Source of the DNA: Flavobacterium aestivum
GTDB taxonomy: Bacteria; Bacteroidota; Bacteroidia; Flavobacteriales; Flavobacteriaceae
Direction: 5' to 3'
NCBI RefSeq assembly: GCF_026870175.2
Contig: NZ_CP113977.2
Location: forward strand, 3,844,001 to 3,908,000
DNA length: 64,000 nt
The translations under genes and the position numbers were made by a program. Shown here one piece after another: positions 10,501 to 19,100 of this stretch (the first letter of the stretch is position 1; each line of letters begins with the position of its first letter). The notes beneath the pieces were generated by a model that was not told the DNA's origin, made no database searches, and saw only the letters and a program-made list of their open reading frames with translations.

Positions 10501-11746
10501 ATAATGGACTGCGGCTTACATCTCTTTTTAAGTTTAAATTTTCGATTAATTCATCAAATGGATAGATCTGATGTTCATAGGCTTCCAATGTCCTATTTTT
10601 AACATTCAATAATAAATCAATAAAGCTGTCTTGCCCATCAAATTGAGTTCGTAGTGCTAATGTGTTTAAATAAAGCCCCATTTGATTTTGCAAATCCGAG
10701 TGTGGTCTTCCTCCAATTGGACTACCTATTATAATATCATTTTGATTTGTATATCTATAAAATAATAGGTTCAACAAACTTGTTAATCCCATGAATAGTG
10801 TACACTCCTGAGATTGACATAAATTTGAAAACTCTTTTAAAATTTCAGTATTAAAACTTCTTTTTACTATGCCTCCATGAAATGTTTTTGTTAGTGGCCT
10901 TGTTTTATATATCGGTAAATCCAGTATCGGAATAGTATTCTGAAATTGTTTTAACCAGTATTCCTTATGTGCTGTATTACCATCTCTTAACTGGTTTTGC
11001 TGCCAAGCTGCATAATCTTTATATTGAATTTGTAACGGAAGTAATGGATTAGAAAGTTTTTTTGTAAATGCATCATATAAAACAAATAACTCATTAATCA
11101 TTAATTGTATAGACACACCATCACTAATTATATGATGAATTACCAATACAAAAACAAAAGTGTCATTTGAAGTTTTTATCAACTTAGCACGAACTAAGCA
11201 ATCTTTTGATAAATCAAATGAAAATTTTAGTTCTTTTTCAATAAGGTCATTTATATTTTCGCCAAGACCATTATTGCTTAAGTCTTCTACATTAAACCTA
11301 AAATCAAGATCTTTGCTATCAACAATTCGTTGTCTTACTTCAGCATTTTCAGTTTCAACAAAAACGGTTCTTAAAGATTCATGACGTTCAAGTATGGTCT
11401 GGAATGCTTTTTCCAGTGCCTCAATATTTAAGTCACCTTTGAATTCAAATACACTAGGGATGTTATAAACGGTGTTTTGTTCCTCTAATTGACATAGAAG
11501 CCACAAGCTTTTTTGCGATGAAGATACGATGTAACTTTCCTGTTGATCAACATTTGGAATAGCAATGTGATTGTCACTTGAGCTTTGTGAAAATTTAATG
11601 AAATCAATTATTTTTTGTTTGTTTAATTTAATTTCCTCTAATAGCTCTTGAGTCAGGACTCCTTTAGGAGCATTAATGTCCAGTTTATCTCCAGACAAAT
11701 TAAGTTTTATATTTGAAGCTCTTAATTTTTTGAGTAATGTTTGCAT
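1565..11746 (-). CDS. Three-module non-ribosomal peptide synthetase with terminal thioesterase (docking-C-A-PCP-C-A-PCP-C-A-PCP-TE)
   Basis: This 3393-residue enzyme should add the last three residues and release the chain. Residues 1-55 resemble a TubC-type N-terminal docking domain. Three C domains carry intact HHxxxDG motifs (HHIISDG near 207, HHIIGDG near 1247 and 2281). Three A domains carry YTSG[ST]TGNPKG and end in NGK[TI]DR. PCP serines lie in LGGHS (near 1053 and 2086) and LGGNS (near 3121). The thioesterase (about 3175-3393) has GWSAG near 3244 and a late GEH histidine. By alignment to the GrsA pocket I read DAIWIGGTFK for A1 (close to Val/Ile codes), DAEHLGKVTK for A2 (no confident match) and DLFNNALTYK for A3 (an Ala code). 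Modules 2 and 3 are very similar outside the A3 core. No E domain is present. The thioesterase makes this the last enzyme of the line; whether it hydrolyses or cyclises cannot be told. Confidence 0.95.
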   Translation of the reverse strand: MQTLLKKLRASNIKLNLSGDKLDINAPKGVLTQELLEEIKLNKQKIIDFIKFSQSSSDNHIAIPNVDQQESYIVSSSQKSLWLLCQLEEQNTVYNIPSVFEFKGDLNIEALEKAFQTILERHESLRTVFVETENAEVRQRIVDSKDLDFRFNVEDLSNNGLGENINDLIEKELKFSFDLSKDCLVRAKLIKTSNDTFVFVLVIHHIISDGVSIQLMINELFVLYDAFTKKLSNPLLPLQIQYKDYAAWQQNQLRDGNTAHKEYWLKQFQNTIPILDLPIYKTRPLTKTFHGGIVKRSFNTEILKEFSNLCQSQECTLFMGLTSLLNLLFYRYTNQNDIIIGSPIGGRPHSDLQNQMGLYLNTLALRTQFDGQDSFIDLLLNVKNRTLEAYEHQIYPFDELIENLNLKRDVSRSPLFDVMLILQNMDSYGSSSQELEGITIQQYQNKQNLLIKYDLEFTFDEFGNELNLNLTFNTDIYTIEFIEKITEHFGTILQGVIAEPNVSISRINYLSPNEINQLVVDFNATSVEYPKDKTIVNLFEEQVVKTPNNTAIVFEESTLTYKELNEKVNQFACYLRENYDIKPDDLVGIKLNRSEQLIIAILGVLKSGAAYVPIDSDYPQERIDYIEEDTNCKAIIDEDELMIFNLQRFRYKTENLEPINAPSDLVYIIYTSGSTGNPKGVMVEHHNVIRLVKPCSYFPLNTDSILLSTGSISFDATTIEFFGTLLNGATLVLTSQDDLLDLSRLENIVKTNKVNSLWMTASWFNSVVENNVKFFESISQLIVGGDVVSPKHTQKVFESNPSIKIVNGYGPTENTTFSTTFDIQNEKYTTIPIGKPIPNSQAYILDQNLQPVAIGVSGKLYLSGAGVSRGYLNQPELTSEKFIANPFISGTKMYDTGDLGRWLPNGTIEFLGRNDHQVKIRGYRIELGEIETSLLQYSSDLKQVVVQVKEVNGEKVLVAYYVSDIEIDKAEIRDYLQTKLPDYMIPAFYVLLEQIPLTPNGKTDRNALPSINGEDIIRREYVEPRNVTEQKMVEIWQEVLGLEKVGITDNFFELGGHSLIVAQVINRVNKQLNKTVSFKDFFSNPTIDAMCETLSQNDYEGIPQAPVMDSYPLTASQYRFWILSQLEGGSLAYNMPTAIKLIGDIDTDKFKETFSLLIYRYEVLRTSFRNNSEGQIRQFITPVSEINFEVTEKDFTNQEDQEVVVAQYLHEQNNIAFNLEQAPLIRASLIKLQDNEHIFSLCMHHIIGDGWSIQLIISEVVKTYNAIVQGTTVDLPHLNIHYKDYAVWINEEIQQEKYQKSKEFWLNQLKGELPTLELPSFKKRPLVQTYNGAIKLYEFSSEFLEKLKTFSKEHDVTLFMTLMAGIKTLLYRYTNQDDIIIGTPIAGREHPDLENQLGLFLNTLAIRTKFEQNNTFLDILNKEKETLLNAYQHQDYSFDELVGNLNLKRDLSRSALFDVLIVLQNQAQLKSLTNNTGLTGLEVEGFDFESKTSKFDISFIFVETEQLLLNINYNTDIYDSFLIDSIFNHLENLFNEGTDNPTQFIEELDYLTASEKVKLVLDFNATSADYQEEKTIIDLFEEQLEKAPDNIAVVFEEKELTYKELNEQANQLADYLRKSYAIQSGDLVGIKLERSEKIIIAILGILKSGAAYVPIDSSYPQERIEYIEKDSNCKIVIDEDIFGLLDKNKQEYSFVNAGKINASGDLAYIIYTSGTTGNPKGVMVEHKNVINLINSQTKQFKIDEKERILQLSNFSFDASVEQTFLALLNGASLYILPRKVLLDENELDAFVFENKITHFHSVPSVVSKLKPSNKFSLKRVLSGGDICPEKLAESWSSICDFYNKYGPTETTVTSIEFLFNKNMPFSIGRPISNTQVYILNSTLLPTPLGVAGKIYISGAGVTRGYLNKPELTAEKFIENPFITGTKMYDTGDVGRWLPDGNIEFLGRNDHQVKIRGFRIELGEIETNLLQYSSDLKQVVVQAKEVNGEKLLVAYYVTNAEIDKAALRSYLLGKLPEYMVPSFFVVLDSLPLTPNGKIDRKALPSISGEDIIRREYVEPRNETEQCMAEIWQEVLGLEKVGITDNFFELGGHSLIVAQVINRLSKQLNKTVSFKSFFSSPTIESLCKELNQNEFIAIPQAPVMDSYPLTASQYRFWILSQLEGGSLAYNMPTAIKLIGDIDTDKFKETFSLLIQRHEVLRTSFRNNSEGKVHQYITPANEINFEVAEKDFTNQERQESAVLQYLEEQNAIAFNLEQAPLLRASLIKLQENEHVFFLSMHHIIGDGWSMQLIMSEVVKTYNAILQGTTVDLPHLNIHYKDYAVWINEEIQQEKYQKSKEFWLNQFTGELPVLELPSFKRRPLVQTYNGDNKSREFSSEFLEKLKTFSKEQDVTLFMTLMAGIKTLLYRYTNQDDIIIGTPIAGREHPDLENQIGLYLNTLAIRTKFEQGDDFLDILNKEKETLLNAYEHQDYSFDELVGNLNLKRDLSRSALFDVLVVLQNQTQLKNISNNTALTGLEVEGFDFDNKTSKLDVTFTFVETEQLILNIDYNSDIYDSLFIGSIFGHLENVFNEVIYDPKQSIEELDYLTIAEETKLLLEFNNTSAEYPQDKTMIDLFEYQVDKTPDHIAVVFEEKELTYEELNEQANQLGSYLRENYKIKTDDLIGIKLDRSEKMIITLLGILKSGAAYVPIDPSYPQERIDYIEKDSNCKIVIDENVLELFYNSQEEYSKSNIERTNTANDLAYIIYTSGTTGNPKGVMIEHRNAVALIHWSNAEFDINKFETVYAVTSYCFDLSVFEIFYTLSIGKKIKLLKNGLEIKNHIDKDKNVLVNTVPSVVNQLLDNGVSFESVGILNMAGEPISHNIIQRLPLDQIEVYNLYGPSEDTTYSTYFQIKKKDYLSIPIGKPISNSQIYILDQKLQPVPTGVFGKIYVSGAGVSRGYLNKPELTTEKFIDNPFKSGSRMYDTGDLGRWLPDGNIEFLGRNDHQVKIRGFRIELGEIETCFLQYSEDIKQVAVEAKEVNAEKVLVAYYACEANIDKAAIRNYLLGKLPEYMVPSFYVVLDSLPLTPNGKTDRKALPNISGDDIIRAEYVEPRNETEKKMAGIWQEILGLEKVGVTDNFFQLGGNSILAINAIIRMNKEFSTNYPVDLLFRFNAIAEVLKHHLNTVFDSNKDFYEYGNSHSQNTVFAFPPIAGYGTAYMDLFQNNEDSRIISFNFMENEANVAAYYANTINEIQKDGDIVLFGWSAGGILSYDVANYLTNVLNRNVSRIIMFDSVILDEEKLNIELSADGFDLGTEINENMQEIVAQAKEKKIGYINYLMHMKYTNKLPTELVLVKTENNENKQWEENFETVSYITGKGEHQNMLEGNNLKHNKKILNKIIAKEDILTAIFQE

Positions 11747-11885
11747 CGCTTTATCTTATTATATACTTGTCGGTAATGATTCCCTAAATTGTTTTTAATT
11801 ACGGGTTACATAATTTTTCACAAATTCATTTTTTAGTAAAAACTTGTATTAACCCGCTTTTATCAGTGCCATCTGTGTCCCTTTT

Positions 11886-13511
11886 TTAGACCAAACTATA
11901 GCTCTCTACTTTTTTCTTACTATACAATATCTCTTTTTCCCCAAATAGTCTTTCCGTAATTATTCCCCTCAAATTACATTCGTCAATAAGGCGATTAGAC
12001 TGAATAATAGGATTGGATTCATCCGTGTATTTTATACTACTAATGAATTCACACCAAGGTTCCTGCCCCATGGCATACACATAAACTTCTAACGGGTTAA
12101 ATACATCTACTAAATGCATTCCTCTTGCAAAATCAGATCCGGCTAATCTTCTCGATTGATCATGTTCTTTTGATAATTCATTAACAACTAGAGGACCATA
12201 TAACCAGGTTAATGGTGCGCCATCACATTCCATACCCAGAAAAATAACATCTACATTACCCATTAAACTTTGGGTATGCTCGTATAATTTCTTTTCTAAA
12301 ATCCTTGAATCTGCTGCAAAAAGTAAAGAGAATTCAGAGATCTCAACATGATAACAAAGTTTTGCCTTAATGTCTAAATCACTATGCTCCCCTGTAAAAG
12401 GGATACCTGTAATCTTGCAATCTGAAAAATTTACAGTCGAGAATTCTTCAATTTCAATAATATTATTAAAGCCTATATTATTAAACATTAGTTTTAAAGA
12501 TGGGTCTTGTAGATGCCCTCCTCCAGAACGTGGTACAATAATGTTTTTGATCTTATGTCTAAGTGGCAGAAGTGTTTCAAGTAAAATATGATCTTGATGA
12601 TTATGAGTAATCAAAACATAATCAATCTGTTCCGGCAATTCATAGTCAGAGAAATGTTCTACACTTGATTCGTATCCGTAGTAACTAATTAATGGGTCTA
12701 CAAGTATGCTTACCTCTTTTGTTTCAATTAATATACAAGCATGACCAAAATACCTCATTCTAATTTTATCCCCTTCATACTTAACATAAGGAACTGATGG
12801 TGTTTCAGTAAAAAACGATTTAAATAATCCTTCATCTGTTTCATTTAAATCACCCAACAATTCTCTTATTTCATTATAAGGCCGTGGGGTTCTCTTCATT
12901 TTACTTAACTCATCAATAAATGTATGTTCAAAAGGCATATCCAAATGCAATACATCTTTCTCATCTAATCTTGGTGTACTTAGACAAAAAGGGCGTGAAT
13001 CATTATTTGTAACCCACAATGCCAAACTTTGATTGTTTTTATTATAGAATTTACTTTTATATAAAAGCTGCTCATAAAATCTAAAGGAAGGATTACCATT
13101 TAAATCATATATCAATTCTACGTAGCCTTTCAAGATATCCGGTACATTTTTATATAATCCTTCTAATGACTGTCCTTTGGCTTCTTTATTCAGCATTAAA
13201 ACCAACTTTCTAATTGCCATTGAAAGACTAATCAACTCTTTCTGATTTACAAAAGTTGATTCCAGCAATTTTCTGACATCCTCAGATCTATCCCCACTAT
13301 AATCCATAAAAGGCCCTCCTAACATTTTAGGATCTTTTACAGCTTCATCATGCACTGCTGGACATTCAATATAAGAGTTCATTATTTCAATATGTCTTTT
13401 TGTAACATTCATCGATGCCGTTCCTGGCGATATTAGATGAGCCCAAGCATACCATCTTTCTATTAAAGGCTCTATAACTACGTTTGGCTTTAAATAAACT
13501 AATCCTTCCAT
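11886..13511 (-). CDS. CmlA-type di-iron beta-hydroxylase acting on carrier-bound amino acid
   Basis: The 541-residue protein matches the layout of CmlA, the chloramphenicol-pathway enzyme that beta-hydroxylates an aromatic amino acid held on a peptidyl carrier. An N-terminal domain of about 240 residues includes VVIEPLIERWYAWAHLI and PKMLGGP, and is followed by a metallo-beta-lactamase fold. The metal-binding motif THNHQDH gives His303, His305, Asp307 and His308. Glu375 (FTGEHSDL) and Asp401 (LFAADSR) sit where CmlA has its carboxylate ligands, with a constant offset of about two residues. YAMGQEPW near the C-terminus is also CmlA-like. The gene lies 59 bases below the receptor gene and 139 bases above the terminal NRPS, inside the operon. 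The likely substrate is Tyr on the first module of the 30568 NRPS, because CmlA relatives favour aromatic residues; that assignment is inference. No electron-transfer partner is visible nearby. A plain hydrolase is unlikely given the N-terminal domain. Confidence 0.9.
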   Translation of the reverse strand: MEGLVYLKPNVVIEPLIERWYAWAHLISPGTASMNVTKRHIEIMNSYIECPAVHDEAVKDPKMLGGPFMDYSGDRSEDVRKLLESTFVNQKELISLSMAIRKLVLMLNKEAKGQSLEGLYKNVPDILKGYVELIYDLNGNPSFRFYEQLLYKSKFYNKNNQSLALWVTNNDSRPFCLSTPRLDEKDVLHLDMPFEHTFIDELSKMKRTPRPYNEIRELLGDLNETDEGLFKSFFTETPSVPYVKYEGDKIRMRYFGHACILIETKEVSILVDPLISYYGYESSVEHFSDYELPEQIDYVLITHNHQDHILLETLLPLRHKIKNIIVPRSGGGHLQDPSLKLMFNNIGFNNIIEIEEFSTVNFSDCKITGIPFTGEHSDLDIKAKLCYHVEISEFSLLFAADSRILEKKLYEHTQSLMGNVDVIFLGMECDGAPLTWLYGPLVVNELSKEHDQSRRLAGSDFARGMHLVDVFNPLEVYVYAMGQEPWCEFISSIKYTDESNPIIQSNRLIDECNLRGIITERLFGEKEILYSKKKVESYSLV

Positions 13512-13570
13512 TTGAAATATTATTAATGATTTATTTTTTATTAACTGATTATTTGTTCAGCATTTCCTGA

Positions 13571-15955
13571 TTAACTACCTGTTCTTTTTCTTTCCTCTTC
13601 ATTACCGGTATTTCTGTTTACAATTTTTGCCTTTTTGCTTCCAAGTCTATAATTTAGGTACAGTTGTATATACCTGCTGTCATTGTAAAGGCTGTACTCC
13701 TGATAAACTCCGTTTACGGTTGGATTAAATTTTATTTTTTCTGTTCTAAAAATATCATTGGCTTTCAGTGATATTCTTAGATCATTGTTAAGCAATAAAT
13801 ATTGAATAGTTAATGAGGTAGAACTTGATGCGTCTAACTTTACAAATCCTTCTGTTTTTGGAAAAACATACCAATAATTAAGGTTAAACAAGAAGGTTTT
13901 TTTATCATTTAAGATGAAATCGTTATTCGTTGATAATTTCAAATTAAAACCTTCAACTCCTTTTGTTGATTCTATTAAAGATTTTGATTTTGTGTAATTA
14001 AAATCAGCCGTATTGTTACTTGTCCATCGCTTAAATTTGTTAAAAACATAGATTTCCGCAATCCCTAATCTTTCCATATTAAAGATATTTTGGTTAATTA
14101 TTCGAACAACATTTGTCTCAGGATCTGGTGTTGATATTTGCATGAATACATTTTTATCATGACTATAATAAAATTTGCTTTCAAGCTTTTTATAAGAATA
14201 AATAAACTCAAAATTATCCGCAAAGGAAGGCTGCAATAAAGGATTGCCCTGAATACTCTGAAACGGATTTATATAGGCTATATTGGGGTTTAATTGAGCA
14301 AAATTAGGTCGGTCTATTCTTCGGCTATAGCTAAATCTGTATACAGAATTAGGCTGAGGTGTGTATGAAATATTAAAGGAAGGAAATAACTTTGTATAAT
14401 TATTATTTACTGATTGATCTAAATCTACATCATACGATTTTGCCTGAGTATTTTCAACTCTCAATCCGATTTGGGATTCTAAATTATTACTAAACTTTTT
14501 ATTTCCTGATAAATATACTGCCTGTACATTTTCTTTATATCCAAATTCAAAGTTTGATAATGGCATATCGGTTACAGGTACATCTGTAAAATCACTATTG
14601 AATGCAGAAATTAAATTTTTTGTGTCTGAAAAAGAAATTTTCCCCCCAAAACTAAGATTAACCCATGCTATCGGTAATTCAAAATCAATTTTACTTGAAA
14701 AATTATTGATACTTTGATTATTATTATTAATTCCTTTAAAAAATTGTTCTTTAGGTGGATTATACTCTTCCGAAGTCCCTTCATATGGTCTTGAATCGTC
14801 GCTTCCATAATTAAAATAATCTAAATTCACGACCATTTTTCCCCCTTTTTGATTTATCTTATATTCATTAAATAAATTTATTGAATGGAGTGTTGGTCTT
14901 AAAAAGGCATATCCAACGGAGGTTATATTTTGTTTAACTTCATTAGTATCATTATCATAAATCAACAAACTTCTGGTTGCATCAGTATTTGTTTTATTCA
15001 GATTAGTGAGATATTGAAAACCAAAAGTCCATTTGGGTGTAGCTGCATATTGCATGCTGAAAATTCCATTAAGCATTTTATGCTTTTTTTGGAGAGGGTA
15101 ATCTAAAGCCCATAATTCATCAGCAAAGTGGATGCGGCTCTCTTGTTCCAGATAGATTCCGCCATTCCTATAATTCAATGAAGCTGACATACTTAACTTA
15201 TTCTGATTGTATATAAAATTGCTTGTTAATGATCCTTCTCCATCGTGTTGCCTGTGCAGATAGCCACTCCCAAGAGAGAGATTCCAAGAATCTTTTTTGG
15301 ACTTTTTTAACTTGATATTTACCAATCCGCTATTTCCTAAAGCCTCATATTTAGCTGGTGGTGTTGTAATTACTTCGATACTTTTGATGTTCTCTGAAGG
15401 AATTGATTTTAATAAATTTGTCAATTCTTCTTGTCCAAGCTCAATCATTTTATCGTCTATCAAAACTCTTACTGTACTCTTACCTATTATGGTGATAGTC
15501 TCATTCTGAATTTGTATTCCGGGTGTAATTTTTAATGCATCCAGAGCATCGCCACCCGCAGTGCTTATAGTGTTTTCTACGTTAAAAACCAGTCGGTCAA
15601 CTTTACGATCTACGATTTCTTTCTTTTTAGAAATTACAACTGTCTCTAATTCTTGTACCTGATTTATTATTATTACCCCTAAATCCAGATTTGAATTCAA
15701 TTCTATCTCCTTTGTATATAAAACAGAATTAAATTGATTGATTTTCAATTTGTATAAACCCGCTTTATATTCTAATACAAACTCACCTTTTTCATTTGTT
15801 ACTTGACTTTTTACAGGAACAGTCTCATTTTCAAAAAGGACAACTTCAGCAAAATCTACAGGAATATTTTCTGTAGTAACCACTTTCCCGGATATTTTGA
15901 CTTGTGCTGTTAATACGTTACTTAAAATAAATGCAATAAATAAAAACCGATTCAT
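13571..15955 (-). CDS. TonB-dependent-receptor-like outer-membrane barrel protein (carboxypeptidase-regulatory domain, plug, barrel)
   Basis: I start the gene at the ATG at 15955, which begins a clean signal peptide (MNRFLFIAFILSNVLTAQ); the frame stays open to 16036 but those residues do not look secreted. The 794-residue product has a carboxypeptidase-like regulatory domain (about 18-95, VKISGKVV), a plug (about 115-230, with LDALKITPGI and IKSIEVITTPPAKYEA) and a C-terminal barrel of the Bacteroidota type, with FSYSRRIDRPNFAQLNP. Its place between the PKS/NRPS gene (162-base gap) and the hydroxylase gene ties it to the peptide product. Proteins of this family are transport-related, and direction and cargo cannot be read from sequence. 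No ferric-siderophore genes (reductase, periplasmic binding protein, inner-membrane importer) are next to it, so I do not call it a siderophore receptor. Residues after the barrel are short and basic. Confidence 0.88.
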   Translation of the reverse strand: MNRFLFIAFILSNVLTAQVKISGKVVTTENIPVDFAEVVLFENETVPVKSQVTNEKGEFVLEYKAGLYKLKINQFNSVLYTKEIELNSNLDLGVIIINQVQELETVVISKKKEIVDRKVDRLVFNVENTISTAGGDALDALKITPGIQIQNETITIIGKSTVRVLIDDKMIELGQEELTNLLKSIPSENIKSIEVITTPPAKYEALGNSGLVNIKLKKSKKDSWNLSLGSGYLHRQHDGEGSLTSNFIYNQNKLSMSASLNYRNGGIYLEQESRIHFADELWALDYPLQKKHKMLNGIFSMQYAATPKWTFGFQYLTNLNKTNTDATRSLLIYDNDTNEVKQNITSVGYAFLRPTLHSINLFNEYKINQKGGKMVVNLDYFNYGSDDSRPYEGTSEEYNPPKEQFFKGINNNNQSINNFSSKIDFELPIAWVNLSFGGKISFSDTKNLISAFNSDFTDVPVTDMPLSNFEFGYKENVQAVYLSGNKKFSNNLESQIGLRVENTQAKSYDVDLDQSVNNNYTKLFPSFNISYTPQPNSVYRFSYSRRIDRPNFAQLNPNIAYINPFQSIQGNPLLQPSFADNFEFIYSYKKLESKFYYSHDKNVFMQISTPDPETNVVRIINQNIFNMERLGIAEIYVFNKFKRWTSNNTADFNYTKSKSLIESTKGVEGFNLKLSTNNDFILNDKKTFLFNLNYWYVFPKTEGFVKLDASSSTSLTIQYLLLNNDLRISLKANDIFRTEKIKFNPTVNGVYQEYSLYNDSRYIQLYLNYRLGSKKAKIVNRNTGNEEERKRTGS

Positions 15956-16117
15956 TTGTAATTTTTGTTTTATTAGTATTTTAATTTTAACCCGTTGGAT
16001 GTAATTCCAGAAAAAATATTCAACGCATAGAAACATAGCTTAAAACTTAAGATGCTTTTAAGAATTTATTTTTTCGAATAGGGCTTAATAGCACCCTGCG
16101 GATTTCGATTTTATAAA

Positions 16118-19100
16118 TTATATGGTGAAATTTTCAGATTCTTCAATCGAAATATTCTCTTCATTACTTGTGCTATACAATATTGTATTTTCTAAAAGCA
16201 GTGCTAATTCTTCAAGTATAATATTGTTAAACAAATCGATGATTGATAATTTGACATTAAACTGTTTATGAATTATACTAATCAATTTTGTAGCGTTCAG
16301 ACTATGCCCTCCCAACTCAAAAAAACTGTCAGTAACTCCTACTTTTTCAACTCCAAGAATTTCTTGCCATATTTCGGCTATTTTTTGCTCAATTTCATTT
16401 CTTGGTTCCACATACTCTTTTCTGATAATGTCTTCTTCATTAATGCCTCGCAAAGCGCTGCGATCAATTTTTCCGTTAGCTGTTAATGGTAAGTGTTCCA
16501 GAACCACAAGAAAGGAAGGAACCATATATTCCGGTAGTTTGGTATGGAGATAGCGGCGAATTTCTGTTTTGTCAATTACAGCGTCCGAAACATAATAAGC
16601 AACTAATGCTATCTCTCCATTTACATATTGCGGCTGAACCACAACTTGTCGTAAATGTGTCGAAAATTGCAAAAGAGTAGTTTCTATTTCTCCCAGCTCA
16701 ATTCTAAAACCTCTTATTTTTACCTGATCATCGTTTCTACCTAAAAATTCGATATTTCCGTCAGGCAACCATCTTCCTAAATCTCCGGTATCATACATTC
16801 TTGTATTTGATATGAATGGATTTTCAATAAATTTTTCGGCTGTAAGCTCCGGTTTGTTCAGATAGCCGCGGGTAACTCCGGCACCGGAAATATATATTTT
16901 ACCCAAAACGCCTAATTGAGTTGGCAGCAGGTTATTATCCAGAATATAAACCTGCGTATTTGAAATTGGTTTGCCAATACAAAATGTCTCGTTTTTATTA
17001 TAAAGAAGCTCAATCGAAGTAACTGCCGTTTCGGTTGGCCCGTATTCGTTATAAAAATCACAAACAGAACTCCATGATTCGGCTAGTTTGATAGAACAAA
17101 TGTCACCTCCCGCAATAACTCTCTTTAAATTAAAACGACTGTCTGGTACTATTTTTTCTAAAACAGACGGCACTGCATGAAGATGTGTAATTTCATTTTT
17201 CAAAATAAATTCTTCAAAAACATCCGCTTCGAGTAATACTTCTCTTGGAATAATATGCAAACTTGCTCCGTTTAAAAGCGCCAGAAAAATTTGCTCTACT
17301 GACGCATCAAAAGTGTAATTTGAAAGCTGAAGTATTTTTTCGTTTTCGTCTATTTTAAACTCTTTTGTCTGCGAAATTATCAGGTTAACTACATTCGTAT
17401 GTTCGACCATCACTCCTTTTGGATTTCCTGTGGTTCCCGAAGTGTAAATGATGTAAGCTAAATCTTTTGAACCGTTTATTTTTTCAATATTCGCATCCAG
17501 ATATTCGTGCTGATTTTTATAAAACGCTTCTAATACATCTTCATCAATTACAATTTTGCAATTGCTGTCCTTCTCTATATAATCTATTCTCTCCTGAGGG
17601 TAAGCAGGATCTATAGGCACATAAGCAGCTCCGGATTTTAGTGTACCTAAAACGGCCAAAATCATTTTTTCGCTTCGTTCGAGTTTAACTCCAATTAAAT
17701 CATCTGCTGCAATTTGATACTGATTTCTCAAATAACTTCCTAATTGATTGGCTTCTGTATTGAGTTCATTATACGTTAATTCGGTATCTTCAAAAACAAC
17801 CGCAATATTATTCGGCGTTTTTCCTACTTGTTCTTCAAATAAATCAATAAGAGTTTTATGCTCTGGAAAATCAGATTTGGTGTCGTTAAATCCGTATACG
17901 ATATCATGAAATTTAGCTTCGTTTAGAATCGAAAACTGTGAAATCTTTTTCTCAGGAACATCAACAAATTGTTCCAAAAGGTAGAAGAATGTATCCATCA
18001 TAGAATAAATAAACTCTTGGCTAAACACACCTGCTTTGTAATCCAATTCAAGTTCAATAGCATCCAATACATCAAAAAACGTAAATGACAAATTAAATCT
18101 TGAAAATGTAGAAGTTTGATTAATCTCTTCTTCAATCTCAAATGGCAGATCATTTTTACTGGCCAGTCCCGCTCTATTATTCTGATTTTGCAATACAACC
18201 ATTACATCAAAGAATGATTTTTTATTAGCTACTTTTAGATCATTTAATATCAAATCATAAGGATACACTTGATATTCTAATGCCTTCAAAATAGTATTCA
18301 TCTCATCGGCGACACAATCAGTAAAGTTTTTATCAGCATCTATTTCTGTATAAATAGGAAGGGTATTGATAAACATACCAATTGTTGACTCAAACTCTTT
18401 TTTAACTCTTCCAGAAACAGCTGTACCAATCACAAAATTTTCCTGAGCCAATCTATATAAAGATATTCTCACTGAGGAAATTAATATGCTGAATAGCGTT
18501 ACTCTGTTTTTATTGGCAAAGTCTGCCAATTTATCTTTCAGATTTTTATCAATACTAAAATTTAATCGGGAACCTTCAAAAGTTCCAACATTAGGATTTC
18601 CTAATTTTAAATTTGAATTAATATTTCTTAATTTATCTTTCCAATAGTCTGCGTATGATTCTATTTTCTCGATATGCAGGTTTTCTTTCAGCCAGTTTAG
18701 ATAATCAAAATAATCATTTTTGCTAGCTGCGCGAACATATACCTGACTCATAATTTGCTTATAAACAGACACAAAATCTTTTATAAAAACTCCTGTAGAC
18801 CAACCGTCGAATATGATGTGATGAAAAACAAATATTAACTTATAGTTGTTTTCATCAATTTGAAGTACAGATGCCTGAAACAATGGGCCAAATTCTAAAT
18901 CGAACTTAATATTTTGAATTTCGTTCTTTTTCTCTTCCCCGATAAGAGGGTCGTTATTAGAACAAAAAGTAAAAAAATGGTCAATATTTATATTCTCAAT
19001 CTCATTTATTTTCTGACGGACAGTTCCGTTCTCATCCGTAAAGAAAGTCGATCGCAGACAGGCATGCATCTTGATTAACTCGTGAAGTGTTTCTTTAAAA

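Noticed and set aside
11886-13511. Metallo-beta-lactamase fold as an antibiotic-resistance enzyme
   Set aside because: The N-terminal domain and all ligand positions match the CmlA hydroxylases, and the gene is embedded in the NRPS operon.
1-16000. Siderophore cluster, suggested by two receptor-type barrels beside NRPS genes
   Set aside because: No iron-binding residue chemistry is predicted with confidence, and no ferric reductase, periplasmic binding protein or inner-membrane importer is present.
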